Below, piece by piece: positions 27,194-35,779 of a stretch of 64,000 nucleotides of DNA. How positions within the stretch are numbered: position 1 is the first letter of the stretch; every line of letters begins with the position of its first letter. The position numbers and the translations under genes were made by a program. The notes beneath the pieces are model-generated. The model saw only the letters and a list, made by a program, of their open reading frames with translations, was not told the origin of the DNA and did not search any database. Source of the stretch: CBFHSF01 sp965658445 (GTDB lineage Bacteria; Bacteroidota; Bacteroidia; Flavobacteriales; Schleiferiaceae); the NCBI GenBank assembly GCA_965658445.1, contig CBFHSF010000013.1:11448-75447 (forward strand). Reading direction: 5' to 3'.

Positions 27194-27217
27194 CCACTAT
27201 TTCCCACCAATTACCAC
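27194..27217 (-). promoter_or_regulatory. MraZ operator: three GTGG repeats at 10-bp period
   Basis: On the minus strand GTGG occurs at 27217-27214, 27207-27204 and 27197-27194, exactly one helical turn apart (GTGGT, GTGGG, GTGGA). This matches the known MraZ operator design of direct TGGG-like repeats with 5-base spacers, upstream of mraZ itself. Confidence 0.7.
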
Positions 27218-27339
27218 TTTGTTGATAACTTTTGATAAGTGAGAATCTTACAGCGGAAGAGCAAGATATGACAATTTCTTTAAAACAACAGTATTGCCAA
27301 TAATAGCAACGATTAAGAAAATGAGATAGTATATAAAAA

Positions 27340-27357
27340 GTGGGTGGGAAAAAGTGG
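27340..27357 (+). promoter_or_regulatory. second MraZ-type box array facing engB
   Basis: The plus strand reads GTGGGTGGGAAAAAGTGGAG. GTGGG at 27344 and GTGGA at 27354 are 10 bases apart, and an extra overlapping GTGGG starts at 27340. The core GGTGGGAAAAAGTGGAGA differs from the mraZ-side GGTGGGAAATAGTGGAGA at one base, but is on the opposite strand. Confidence 0.55.
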
Positions 27358-27412
27358 AGAACTAAAACCAATTGCCCGAAAAAGAAAACCAAGCGCTCCA
27401 TTAAAAAAGTGG

Positions 27413-27420
27413 TACTTTTG
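27413..27420 (+). promoter_or_regulatory. -7 promoter element of engB
   Basis: TACTTTTG matches TAnnTTTG and lies 17 bases before the GTG start codon. Confidence 0.45.
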
Positions 27421-27437
27421 ACGCCAAATTAGAAGCC

Positions 27438-28049
27438 GTGAAAGCCGAGTTTATTACATCCAATACGCGCGTAGACCAATGCCCTCAGGAACCCATTCCG
27501 GAGTATGCATTTATCGGTCGATCCAACGTGGGAAAATCTTCTTTGATCAATCACATTGCAGAAATCAAGAACCTAGCGAAGACCTCGTCTAAGCCGGGAA
27601 AAACGCAATTGATCAACCACTTTAAGATGGATGACAAATGGTACTTGGTGGATTTACCGGGATACGGTTACGCCAAGACCTCGAAGTCGGCAAAAAAGAG
27701 CTTCCAAGCTTTGATTACCCGCTACATTACGGAGCGCAAAAACTTGGTAAACCTGTTTGTATTGGTAGACTCTAGACACGAGCCGCAGAAAATTGACTTG
27801 GAGTTTATGGAGTGGCTGGGAGAAAATGGGGTGCCGTTTTCTATTGTCTTTACAAAAATTGACAAGCTGTCCTCCAACGAACTCAATAAGAACACCGCCA
27901 AGTACAAAAAGAAAATGTTGCAGACTTGGGAAGAAATGCCCAAGACCTTTGTGACGTCTTCGGAAAGTAAAATTGGACGTCTGGATATCTTAAACTACAT
28001 CGACCAGCTGAACGATCAACTGGCCGGTGAAATCAGAAAGCTATTTTAA
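27438..28049 (+). CDS. engB: ribosome biogenesis GTPase EngB/YsxC/YihA
   Basis: A 203-residue TRAFAC GTPase needed for assembly of the large ribosomal subunit and linked to cell division in some bacteria. G1 GRSNVGKSS (27-35), switch and G3 DLPGYGYAK, G4 TKIDK. Start codon GTG at 27438; no ATG is available in frame upstream of the conserved region. Divergent from mraZ with 291 bases between, containing two MraZ-like box arrays. Confidence 0.95.
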   Translation: MKAEFITSNTRVDQCPQEPIPEYAFIGRSNVGKSSLINHIAEIKNLAKTSSKPGKTQLINHFKMDDKWYLVDLPGYGYAKTSKSAKKSFQALITRYITERKNLVNLFVLVDSRHEPQKIDLEFMEWLGENGVPFSIVFTKIDKLSSNELNKNTAKYKKKMLQTWEEMPKTFVTSSESKIGRLDILNYIDQLNDQLAGEIRKLF

Positions 28050-28079
28050 GAAGCGCTTACTTCCTTTTCTACATCTTTC

Positions 28080-28430
28080 TTACTTCTTCTTCTCGATGAG
28101 CTCGAGCTTTTCCGCAAAGTAGCGGGCGAAGTCCTTCATGTCCAATGCCATCTCTTTTTCATTGGTGGCACGCTCTAATGAATCTGCCATAGAAAGCAGG
28201 GTTTGGTGATAGAACTTCTTCATATCATCCATTCTCATTTCTTTGGTCCAAAGGTCAATGCGCAAAGTGTCTTGCGTTCTCTCGTCCCAAACCGATAGCA
28301 TAAACGCACTTGCAGGCTCTCCTTTTACGCCACCGTCTGCAGCGTCCCAGGAAATTTTTTCGGGCAACTTATTCTCGTCAAGATCAATGTGTAATGCGAT
28401 CTCTGATCTGTGTAATTTCTTGTCTTTCAT
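28080..28430 (-). CDS. gldC: gliding motility protein GldC
   Basis: A 116-residue soluble protein. The pattern HRSEIALHIDLDENKLPEKI, followed by SWDAADGG, is the GldC hallmark, and a helical C-terminus (DMKDFARYFAEKLELI) ends it. GldC supports gliding and possibly type IX secretion by an unknown mechanism, and is usually encoded beside gldB, as here (80 bases apart, same strand). Confidence 0.92.
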   Translation of the reverse strand: MKDKKLHRSEIALHIDLDENKLPEKISWDAADGGVKGEPASAFMLSVWDERTQDTLRIDLWTKEMRMDDMKKFYHQTLLSMADSLERATNEKEMALDMKDFARYFAEKLELIEKKK

Positions 28431-28510
28431 CTCTTTAATATTTGCCTTGTTACAAACACTCCGTCAACGGACCAACTCCTTTGGCTTGTACTTTGAGTGG
28501 TTTGTATTTC

Positions 28511-29488
28511 TTAAGGCTTGTATTTTGAATTTTTAAAAATCTCGGTTGCATCCGTCTTCGCCAACAACTCTTGAACCGTCACTTCAGGATGCTCTTCCAT
28601 ATAACTAGAAACAATTTTATAGCCCACCCATTTTCCAATGGCCCCTGGACTCTGATAGTCATCCGGTACGCCAAACTTTGAAAACGGAGCGGTTTCTATA
28701 AACCTTCTCTTCAGGTCAAACTCTGAAGAAAAGAGGTATTCTTGATCGATAAAATACGTCCACATTTCCTTTTCATGGGTTTCACAAAACGTCATTTCGT
28801 CAACAGAATATCTCATCAATAGTTTTTCTTCCAACTCGGGATTGAGGGCGCGCATTCCATAGTACACCTGACCCCAGTAAATCATATCTGCCAGGAGTGT
28901 AACGTCCTTAGGATTCTTCTTTACCATAGGAGAAATCACTGCTTCCGAAAATGCGCTGGGCAAAAATCTCGCTTGGCGCTGAAACTTCTGATAATCGGCC
29001 ATGTGCTTGTATGCAGGATGCGTTCCTCCCAAGAACAAATCAGAGGCGATAAAGACCACAGAATCTGCATAGACAATGGGGAATCCATAATCTAAATTGG
29101 AAATATAGGTTTGCACTGACTCTAGAGAATGAGACGGATAGTAATAGTACAGATGCTTAAGGATTTTTTCCATTTTCCCATCCATACCACTGTAGTTACC
29201 AAATACCTTTACGATATCAGTATAGAGTCTGTACTGAGTGGGATCTTCGCGACGCTCCTGCCAAAAAGTATCCGTCCCTGACATAAAGAACAAGGGATAA
29301 TCACTTCGCAAAACCTGTAGGTCACCGTTGAGAAAACCCGTACTATCTGTATCGTAAAAAGCCAAGTCAAAGTGTTGGATACGAGGACTTCTCTCCACGG
29401 TAGACAAATCAATTTTCAATCGATCTTTGGAACAACCGGTGAGCAGCAAAGCAACCGCAAGAACACTGTAAACTAAGATTCTCTTCAT
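28511..29488 (-). CDS. gldB: gliding motility lipoprotein GldB
   Basis: A lipoprotein of about 325 residues. The start is placed at ATG 29488, which gives signal MKRILVYSVLAVALLLTGC with lipid cysteine C19. GldB is required for gliding in Flavobacterium johnsoniae. Recognisable features are the acidic aromatic start (RIQHFDLAFYDTD) and the central LSYxxYYP-like LYYYYPSHSLESVQ. Followed by gldC; divergent from nadE, an arrangement known from flavobacteria. Confidence 0.9.
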   Translation of the reverse strand: MKRILVYSVLAVALLLTGCSKDRLKIDLSTVERSPRIQHFDLAFYDTDSTGFLNGDLQVLRSDYPLFFMSGTDTFWQERREDPTQYRLYTDIVKVFGNYSGMDGKMEKILKHLYYYYPSHSLESVQTYISNLDYGFPIVYADSVVFIASDLFLGGTHPAYKHMADYQKFQRQARFLPSAFSEAVISPMVKKNPKDVTLLADMIYWGQVYYGMRALNPELEEKLLMRYSVDEMTFCETHEKEMWTYFIDQEYLFSSEFDLKRRFIETAPFSKFGVPDDYQSPGAIGKWVGYKIVSSYMEEHPEVTVQELLAKTDATEIFKNSKYKP

Positions 29489-29550
29489 GGGGCACAAATT
29501 TAGGGATTTGGTATCTTTAACGCATCAAATTACAAGAATAAGATAAGGGT

Positions 29551-30339
29551 ATGGAAAAAGTAGCGAATCACATCGTGAAATGGATGAAGGACTATGTAAA
29601 TTCTGCGGGGTCCAAGGGATTTGTGGTGGGAGTATCCGGTGGCATAGACAGTGCCGTTACCTCTACACTAGCCGCTTTGACAGGACTTCCTACAACTTTG
29701 GTAGAAATGCCCATCCACCAACCCGAATCTCAAGTGACACGCGCCTGGGAACACATTAAAAACCTCGAAGCTAAACATCCCAATGTCAAGGGCATTACCA
29801 TGCAATTGACCCCGGTGTTTGATCAAATGGTATCGACCTATGAGTTCACAGAGAGCGAAGAGATTGCAGAAATGTCTCTTGTAAACACACGTGCGAGACT
29901 GAGAATGACCACTCTGTACTTCTTGGCTTCTAATAGAGGGGCACTGGTAGCTGGAACGGGAAACAAAGTGGAGGATTTTGGCGTGGGATTCTACACCAAA
30001 TACGGAGACGGCGGCGTAGACCTCAGCCCAATAGCCGATCTTGTTAAGACGGAAGTGTTTGCCTTGGGTGCACACCTAGGAGTTCCCGAAAGCATCCTAC
30101 AAGCCAAACCTACGGATGGACTTTGGGGAGATGATCGTTCTGACGAAGATCAGATTGGAGCTTCCTATCCAGAGTTGGAATGGGCTATGGATCAAACGGA
30201 CCTGGGAAAAACCGCGGAGAATTTTGAAGGAAGAGAACGTGAAGTATTTGAAATTTTCACCCGCCTCAACCGTCAGAATCAACACAAAATGCTTCCCATT
30301 CCCGTCTGTGATATTCCAGAGGACATCAGAGGAAAATAA
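29551..30339 (+). CDS. nadE: NH3-dependent NAD+ synthetase
   Basis: Converts deamido-NAD+ to NAD+ with ammonia and ATP. 262 residues, single-domain form without a glutaminase domain. PP-loop SGGIDSA (29-35), GTGNKVEDFGVGFYTKYGDGG, and PTDGLWGDDRSDEDQIG. Cytoplasmic. Divergent from gldB. Confidence 0.96.
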   Translation: MEKVANHIVKWMKDYVNSAGSKGFVVGVSGGIDSAVTSTLAALTGLPTTLVEMPIHQPESQVTRAWEHIKNLEAKHPNVKGITMQLTPVFDQMVSTYEFTESEEIAEMSLVNTRARLRMTTLYFLASNRGALVAGTGNKVEDFGVGFYTKYGDGGVDLSPIADLVKTEVFALGAHLGVPESILQAKPTDGLWGDDRSDEDQIGASYPELEWAMDQTDLGKTAENFEGREREVFEIFTRLNRQNQHKMLPIPVCDIPEDIRGK

Positions 30340-30363
30340 ACAACAGGAAAACCGAATTTCGGC

Positions 30364-31116
30364 TTACAGCTTGATAAAAGTGATTTTAGATTGGGTCCCT
30401 TTATTGGGCTCGCTGGTAAAGGAAATGTTGGCACCTAACATGGGCAACAGGTCATAGACGATGGCCATTCCCACCCCAGTACCTTCTTCGTTATTCGTTC
30501 CCTTGCGGGTGAAGGCAATGCTTGGATTGTTGAGTTTGTCCAACTCATCCTCAGACATTCCCATTCCAAAATCTTGAATGACTAGGGTGTTTTCGTTTTC
30601 TACAAAACCAACAATTTTGCTCTTGTTAAAAGAAAACTTAATGGCGTTGGAAATAATATTTTGAAGTATGAGGTGAATTACCCTTCTATCGCCTTGGACT
30701 AAAATATCGCCTTTGAGCTCAGAAATTAACTCCAATTCTTTGAGACGCGCCTGGCCAGAGTATATTTCAAACACTTCCTCTAAGGTGTCCTTGAGATTGG
30801 TGAACTCTGGCTTTTCTTCTTGCTGAGGAATACGGGCTTTTGACCACATGAGAACCTGTTGTACCAGATTGATCATGGCCTCCGAAGATTCGGACAAGGC
30901 GAGAATAGACTCCTTCTTCTCTAGGTCAGAAAGGGTCTCCCAGTTCTTCTCCAAAAAGCTAGCAACGTGGTGAAAGTAGTTAAGGGGAGCTTTGACGTTG
31001 TGAGATAAAATGGAAATAAATCGGCCTTTTGCTTCGTTCGACTTTTTCAGGGATGATATTTCTTCTTTCGAAGGATTTGCCACTATTTTTTCAGGGGTTT
31101 CAGGTAAATTAAACAA
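30364..31116 (-). CDS. cytoplasmic sensor histidine kinase without input domain
   Basis: A 250-residue kinase with no transmembrane segment and only about 30 residues before the H-box (SILSHNVKAPLN, phospho-accepting H39). HATPase motifs: ILQNIISNAIKFS (N box), VIQDFGMGMSEDEL (G1) and GTGVGMAIV (G2). With no recognisable sensor domain it probably receives its signal from a partner protein. Divergent from a NarL-type response regulator 96 bases away, its likely partner. Confidence 0.9.
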   Translation of the reverse strand: MFNLPETPEKIVANPSKEEISSLKKSNEAKGRFISILSHNVKAPLNYFHHVASFLEKNWETLSDLEKKESILALSESSEAMINLVQQVLMWSKARIPQQEEKPEFTNLKDTLEEVFEIYSGQARLKELELISELKGDILVQGDRRVIHLILQNIISNAIKFSFNKSKIVGFVENENTLVIQDFGMGMSEDELDKLNNPSIAFTRKGTNNEEGTGVGMAIVYDLLPMLGANISFTSEPNKGTQSKITFIKL

Positions 31117-31212
31117 TCAATAAAATATTTCCATTAAATTCGTACAAAGAAAAGAATATTATTTAATTTAATAAGACTTTTCCTACTAATTTTTCAATAC
31201 GAAGGTACTATA

Positions 31213-31821
31213 ATGATTAACACATTCTTAGCAGATGATCACGCTGTAATTAGAAAAGGGCTTCAACTTTTCATCAGCAACGATCAGGAACTCTCACTTG
31301 TAGGAGAAGCGGTTGATGGGGAAGATTTGTTCCATAAACTACCCTCGTCAGATGTAGATGTTTTACTTTTGGATATTGACATGCCCAAGACCAACGGGAT
31401 CACTGCCCTGAGGACTTTGGCGGAGGAATACCCTCATGTAAAAGTGCTTATCCTAAGTATGCATCCTGAAGAGATTTACGGACTTACCGCCCGTAAACTG
31501 GGAGCTAAGGGCTACTTGTCCAAAGACTCCAATCCCGCCGAGATTATTGCCGCCATTAAGGAGGTATATGCTGGGCAGGAAAAATTCAATGAAGAGATCT
31601 ACAAGAAGAACAAGAAAGGCGCAATTTCTACTGTGAAGTTGTCTAAGCGCGAAAGCGAAGTTCTCAAGTTGATTTCCTCTGGAAAGAGCAACAAAGAAAT
31701 CAGCCAGGATCTGGAGATTTCAGACAAAACAGTTTCCACCTACAAACTGAGATTGCTCAAAAAGCTCGGAGCAAAGAACGTTGTGGACTTGATCAACTTT
31801 GGTCAAAAACACCAGTTCTAA
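31213..31821 (+). CDS. NarL/FixJ-type response regulator
   Basis: A 202-residue regulator. Receiver domain (1-120) with the acidic pair D8/D9, phospho-acceptor D54 in LLLDIDMP and the conserved lysine in YLSKDS. A LuxR-type HTH (about 138-198) has SKRESEVLKLISSGKSNKEI. Paired with the divergent histidine kinase. An efficient hairpin terminator follows 40 bases downstream. Targets unknown. Confidence 0.94.
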   Translation: MINTFLADDHAVIRKGLQLFISNDQELSLVGEAVDGEDLFHKLPSSDVDVLLLDIDMPKTNGITALRTLAEEYPHVKVLILSMHPEEIYGLTARKLGAKGYLSKDSNPAEIIAAIKEVYAGQEKFNEEIYKKNKKGAISTVKLSKRESEVLKLISSGKSNKEISQDLEISDKTVSTYKLRLLKKLGAKNVVDLINFGQKHQF

Positions 31822-31860
31822 AGTTCCGAAAACCACAAAACCACTTTACACCTATAAAGC

Positions 31861-31890
31861 AAAAGAGGAGGCCAATGGCCTCCTCTTTTT
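31861..31890. terminator. bidirectional intrinsic terminator
   Basis: GAGGAGGCC-AAT-GGCCTCCTC with AAAA on the left and TTTTT on the right. It serves the response regulator (plus) and the pyrophosphatase gene (minus), which converge here. Confidence 0.9.
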
Positions 31891-31937
31891 GTATGTGAGT
31901 ATGCATACTTTTTACAGCATGCCATTTTTCGATGTCC

Positions 31938-34439
31938 TTACGATTGCAATACCTGGATTTTTCCCTTCCAGGTATCTTGCTCGCTGTGCATGAAAACCCC
32001 CTTGGTACGGAAAGTACCGTCTTGAGATCTTACCACACCCAAGCACTCGTATACGTTATCGCCAGTTCTTTTGCAGTTGTCCGCAGTAAAGTAAAGGTTC
32101 TCTTGACCTTCAAAGATCTTAGAGGCGCCCTCGCCTTGGAAGAAACCGAAAACTCCAGTTACTTCTGCGTTGTCAGAAATAGTGATTTTAACATCATTTC
32201 CGCGCAACTCAAAAACCTCTCCTTGGAATTCTACCTCAATAGTGTTGAATTCTATAGAAGGCTGCTTTCCAACGTTAGACTCAAAGAAGCTCATGGTAGT
32301 TTCTACTTCTACCTCTTCAGCGTGATGTGCATCACCACCTGCGTGAATATGAGGAGCAATAATAAGAGATACGATAGACATCAACTTAATCAAGATGTTC
32401 ATAGAAGGACCTGATGTATCCTTAAATGGATCACCCACTGTATCTCCTGTTACAGAAGCTTTGTGAGGCTCAGAACCTTTGTACTCCATAGTACCGTTGA
32501 TCTCAACTCCTTTTTCGAAAGACTTCTTAGCGTTGTCCCATGCACCACCGGCGTTGTTTTGGAAAATTCCCATCAATACACCTGATACCGTAACACCGGC
32601 TAAAAGACCTCCCAATACTTCGGGACCAAAAGCGAATCCTACTACGATGGGCACCAACAATGCAATAGCACCGGGAGCAATCATCTCGCGGATAGAAGCT
32701 TTAGTAGAAATCTCAACACATTTGTCGTATTCTGGAGTCGCCTTGTATTCCATAATTCCTGGAATCTCTTTGAACTGGCGTCTTACTTCTTGAACCATGT
32801 CCATTGCTGCTCTACCTACTGCGGCAATCGCCAAGGCAGAGAAGATAAATGGAATCATCGCTCCAACGAAGAGACCTGCCAATACATCAGCTTTGTAAAT
32901 ATCAATAGAATCAATCCCTGCAATTCCTACGTAAGCAGCAAAAAGTGCCAAGGCTGTCAAGGCAGCAGAAGCAATTGCAAATCCTTTTCCTGAGGCAGCA
33001 GTAGTGTTACCTACGGCATCCAGGATATCTGTACGACCTCTAACCTCTTCGGGAAGACCGCTCATCTCAGCAATACCTCCGGCGTTGTCAGCAATGGGTC
33101 CAAAGGCATCAATAGCCAATTGCATTGCAGTCGTTGCCATCATACCGGCAGCGGCAATTGCCACACCGTACAATCCGGCCATTTCAAAAGAAGAGTAGAT
33201 ACCTATGGCCAATACGATAATGGGAATCACTGTAGATTCCATACCGATAGAAAGACCACCGATAATGTTGGTGGCGTGTCCTGTAGAGGACTGCTTAACA
33301 ATCGAAAGAACAGGACGCTTACCCATTGCAGTGTAGTGCTCTGTTACAATACTCATCAAAGCACCTACAACCAATCCAATCATGATGGCGTAGAACACAC
33401 CGTCTTTTGTGAATTCAAATCCGCGAATGTTCATCGCGTCTGGCAACATCCAGTTCACTAAGAAGTAAGAAGAAATGGCAACAAATACCATAGAGCTCCA
33501 GTTTCCGATGTTCAATGCTTTTTGTACGTTTCCGTCCTCGCCAGAAATTCTAACGAACATGGTTCCGATAATAGAGAAGATCAATCCCAATCCTGCAATT
33601 ACCATTGGCAACAAGATGGGAGCGATTCCTCCAAAGTTGTCCATTGATTCGATCTCACGACCCAATACCATGGTAGCCAAAATAGTGGCTACATAAGAAC
33701 CGAATAGGTCAGCACCCATACCGGCAACATCCCCAACGTTATCTCCTACGTTATCAGCAATTGTAGCAGGGTTTCTAGGATCGTCCTCAGGAATACCCGC
33801 TTCTACTTTACCTACGAGGTCAGCACCTACGTCGGCAGCTTTTGTGTAAATACCTCCACCCACACGAGCGAAGAGTGCAATAGACTCAGCACCTAAAGAG
33901 AATCCCGCAAGAACCTCAAGGGCTTTTTCCATTTCGATGCCGTTTACAGAGGCACCCGTATTAACAACGTATAAGTTATAGAACACAATAAAGAGGGAAC
34001 CCAATCCCAATACGGCCAAACCGGCTACACCCAATCCCATTACAGTACCTCCTGTAAAAGAAACCTTAAGCGCTTTGGCAAGAGATGTTCTCGCAGCTTG
34101 TGTAGTACGAACGTTTGACTTGGTGGCGATATTCATTCCAATCCATCCTGCGAATGCAGAAAAGAAGGCTCCAATCACAAAAGAAAGTGCGATGATAGGG
34201 CTTGAGCTTTCTACCAAACTACCAGACCATCCCAATAATATGGCTGCGATTACAACGAAAATCGACAATACCTTCCATTCTGCTTTGAGAAAGGCCATGG
34301 CTCCGTCAGCAATGTGCTTAGCAAGGCTAGCCATTTTCTCTTCTCCTACTTCCTGAGAAGATACCCATCGCGATTTTACAATCATCACGAGAAGTCCGAC
34401 AAGTCCCAAAATGGGGACAATGTAATAGAACTGTTCCAT
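31938..34439 (-). CDS. hppA: membrane-bound proton/sodium-translocating pyrophosphatase with C-terminal extension
   Basis: Couples pyrophosphate hydrolysis to H+ or Na+ export across the inner membrane. 833 residues, about sixteen transmembrane helices. The active-site motifs are DVGADLVGKVE and DNVGDNVGDVAGMGADLFGSY. GNTTAASGKG has alanine after GNTT, where potassium-independent enzymes have lysine, so this is the K+-dependent class. Whether it pumps Na+, H+ or both cannot be decided by eye. After the last helix (SLIIAPHIH, near residue 712) the protein carries about 120 extra residues with a His/Glu-rich linker and a beta-rich module containing two cysteines. Confidence 0.95.
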   Translation of the reverse strand: MEQFYYIVPILGLVGLLVMIVKSRWVSSQEVGEEKMASLAKHIADGAMAFLKAEWKVLSIFVVIAAILLGWSGSLVESSSPIIALSFVIGAFFSAFAGWIGMNIATKSNVRTTQAARTSLAKALKVSFTGGTVMGLGVAGLAVLGLGSLFIVFYNLYVVNTGASVNGIEMEKALEVLAGFSLGAESIALFARVGGGIYTKAADVGADLVGKVEAGIPEDDPRNPATIADNVGDNVGDVAGMGADLFGSYVATILATMVLGREIESMDNFGGIAPILLPMVIAGLGLIFSIIGTMFVRISGEDGNVQKALNIGNWSSMVFVAISSYFLVNWMLPDAMNIRGFEFTKDGVFYAIMIGLVVGALMSIVTEHYTAMGKRPVLSIVKQSSTGHATNIIGGLSIGMESTVIPIIVLAIGIYSSFEMAGLYGVAIAAAGMMATTAMQLAIDAFGPIADNAGGIAEMSGLPEEVRGRTDILDAVGNTTAASGKGFAIASAALTALALFAAYVGIAGIDSIDIYKADVLAGLFVGAMIPFIFSALAIAAVGRAAMDMVQEVRRQFKEIPGIMEYKATPEYDKCVEISTKASIREMIAPGAIALLVPIVVGFAFGPEVLGGLLAGVTVSGVLMGIFQNNAGGAWDNAKKSFEKGVEINGTMEYKGSEPHKASVTGDTVGDPFKDTSGPSMNILIKLMSIVSLIIAPHIHAGGDAHHAEEVEVETTMSFFESNVGKQPSIEFNTIEVEFQGEVFELRGNDVKITISDNAEVTGVFGFFQGEGASKIFEGQENLYFTADNCKRTGDNVYECLGVVRSQDGTFRTKGVFMHSEQDTWKGKIQVLQS

Positions 34440-34457
34440 CTTTATTTTTTTATTTTT

Positions 34458-34493
34458 TTAAAAAAAGAAACCCCTTCCATTTTGTGGAAGGGG
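34458..34493 (-). terminator. intrinsic terminator after pdhB
   Basis: Minus strand CCCCTTCC-(7 bases)-GGAAGGGG followed by TTTCTTTTTTT. It lies between the pyruvate dehydrogenase beta gene and the pyrophosphatase gene. Confidence 0.85.
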
Positions 34494-34542
34494 CACAAAT
34501 ATAATGAGCTTTTTTTATCTGAAAGCCTAATCCGAAACCAAT

Positions 34543-35520
34543 TTAGATGTATAGAACATCTTTTACCGCTTCTATAACTCGTGGAGTATTAGGCAAAAAG
34601 GCCTCCATCAAAGAAGGAGCGTAGGCTGCGGGCGTATCTGCGGTTGTAATTCTGCGGACAGGAGCATCCAAGTAATCAAAGGCGTGACGCTGAATGTGGT
34701 AGGTCAATTCTGTGGCAATAGAACCCAAAGGCCAAGCCTCTTCAACAACGACTAGGCGGTTTGTTTTCTTAACGGACTCCACAATGGTTGCGTAATCGAT
34801 AGGTCTTACGGTTCTCAAATCGATAACCTCTGCCTGGATTCCGTCTTTGGCCAATTCTTCTGCCGCTTGCAAAGCCACTTTCATGATTTTTCCGAAAGAC
34901 ACAATGGTAACGTCCTTACCTTCTCTCTTGATGTCCGCAACACCCAATGGCAAGATGTATTCGCCTTCAGGCACTTCCATTTTGTCTCCGTACATCTGCT
35001 CAGACTCCATAAAGATCACGGGATCCTCATCGCGAATGGCAGACTTGAGAAGTCCTTTGGCATCGTAAGGATTAGAAGGCACTACTACTTTGAGTCCTGG
35101 ACAGTTTGCATACCAGCTCTCAAAGGCTTGTGAGTGCGTTGCCGCCAATTGGCCAGCACTCGCTGTTGGTCCTCTAAATACGATGGGAATATTAAATTGA
35201 CCACCAGACATCTGACGCATCTTGGCTGCGTTGTTGATGATCTGATCAATGGCCACCATAGAAAAGTTAAAGGTCATGAATTCAACGATGGGTCTTAAGC
35301 CATTCATGGCAGCTCCCACGCTAATTCCGGCAAAACCCAACTCAGAAATTGGGGTATCAATCACCCTCTTGGCTCCGAACTCATCCAGCATACCTTTTGA
35401 TGCCTTGTAAGCACCGTTGTATTCTGCAACTTCTTCACCCATTAAATAGATGCTCTCATCTTTGCGCATCTCCTCGCTCATAGCCTCAGCTACAGCCTCT
35501 CTAAATTGAATGGTTCTCAT
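34543..35520 (-). CDS. pdhB: pyruvate dehydrogenase E1 component, beta subunit
   Basis: Beta chain of the thiamine diphosphate-dependent E1 of pyruvate dehydrogenase. 325 residues. It begins MRTIQFREAVAEAMSEEMRK. The MGEEVAEYNGAYK stretch contains the cofactor-activating glutamate, and DTPISELGFAGI and VVVEEAWPLGS are conserved. The alpha subunit is not adjacent, so the complex is assembled from separate loci. A branched-chain 2-oxoacid E1 beta is less likely given the start and length. Monocistronic, terminator downstream. Confidence 0.92.
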   Translation of the reverse strand: MRTIQFREAVAEAMSEEMRKDESIYLMGEEVAEYNGAYKASKGMLDEFGAKRVIDTPISELGFAGISVGAAMNGLRPIVEFMTFNFSMVAIDQIINNAAKMRQMSGGQFNIPIVFRGPTASAGQLAATHSQAFESWYANCPGLKVVVPSNPYDAKGLLKSAIRDEDPVIFMESEQMYGDKMEVPEGEYILPLGVADIKREGKDVTIVSFGKIMKVALQAAEELAKDGIQAEVIDLRTVRPIDYATIVESVKKTNRLVVVEEAWPLGSIATELTYHIQRHAFDYLDAPVRRITTADTPAAYAPSLMEAFLPNTPRVIEAVKDVLYI

Positions 35521-35694
35521 GAATAGAAAATCAATAATTTGTTGGATTGATGGGCAAAAATAGTAATTACTTTGGAAGGATTTTAGGCTTTGGGTATTTC
35601 TCTTAAAAATCCTTTGAATTTTGATTTTCTCGAAAAAATCACATTTTCAATTAATTATGTATGCATAATATTTTATTTGCTCGCCTATTTTGGT

Positions 35695-35702
35695 TATTTT
35701 CG
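35695..35702 (+). promoter_or_regulatory. -7-like promoter element of etfB-etfA
   Basis: TATTTTCG differs from TAnnTTTG at one base. It lies 77 bases upstream of etfB. A near-palindrome TTATGTATGCATAA lies about 30 bases upstream of it. Confidence 0.3.
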
Positions 35703-35779
35703 TGCCGATAGAAAACGTAAATCACACGCAAGAAGGCCCCCTATTCACCCTTCTTCGCACACAAACAAATAATAGATAA

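Noticed and set aside
27186..27401. 71-codon open frame on the minus strand between mraZ and engB
   Set aside because: It covers the divergent promoter region with the GTGG repeats and reads as an unlikely Phe/Leu-rich product without a start context.
30345..30365. Terminator after nadE (ACCGAATTTCGGCT)
   Set aside because: The stem is only about 5 bp, has no T run and touches the kinase stop codon.
35590..35772. 60-codon open frame before etfB
   Set aside because: It lies across the AT-rich promoter region, lacks a start context and ends with basic/Pro/Ser-rich sequence that looks random.
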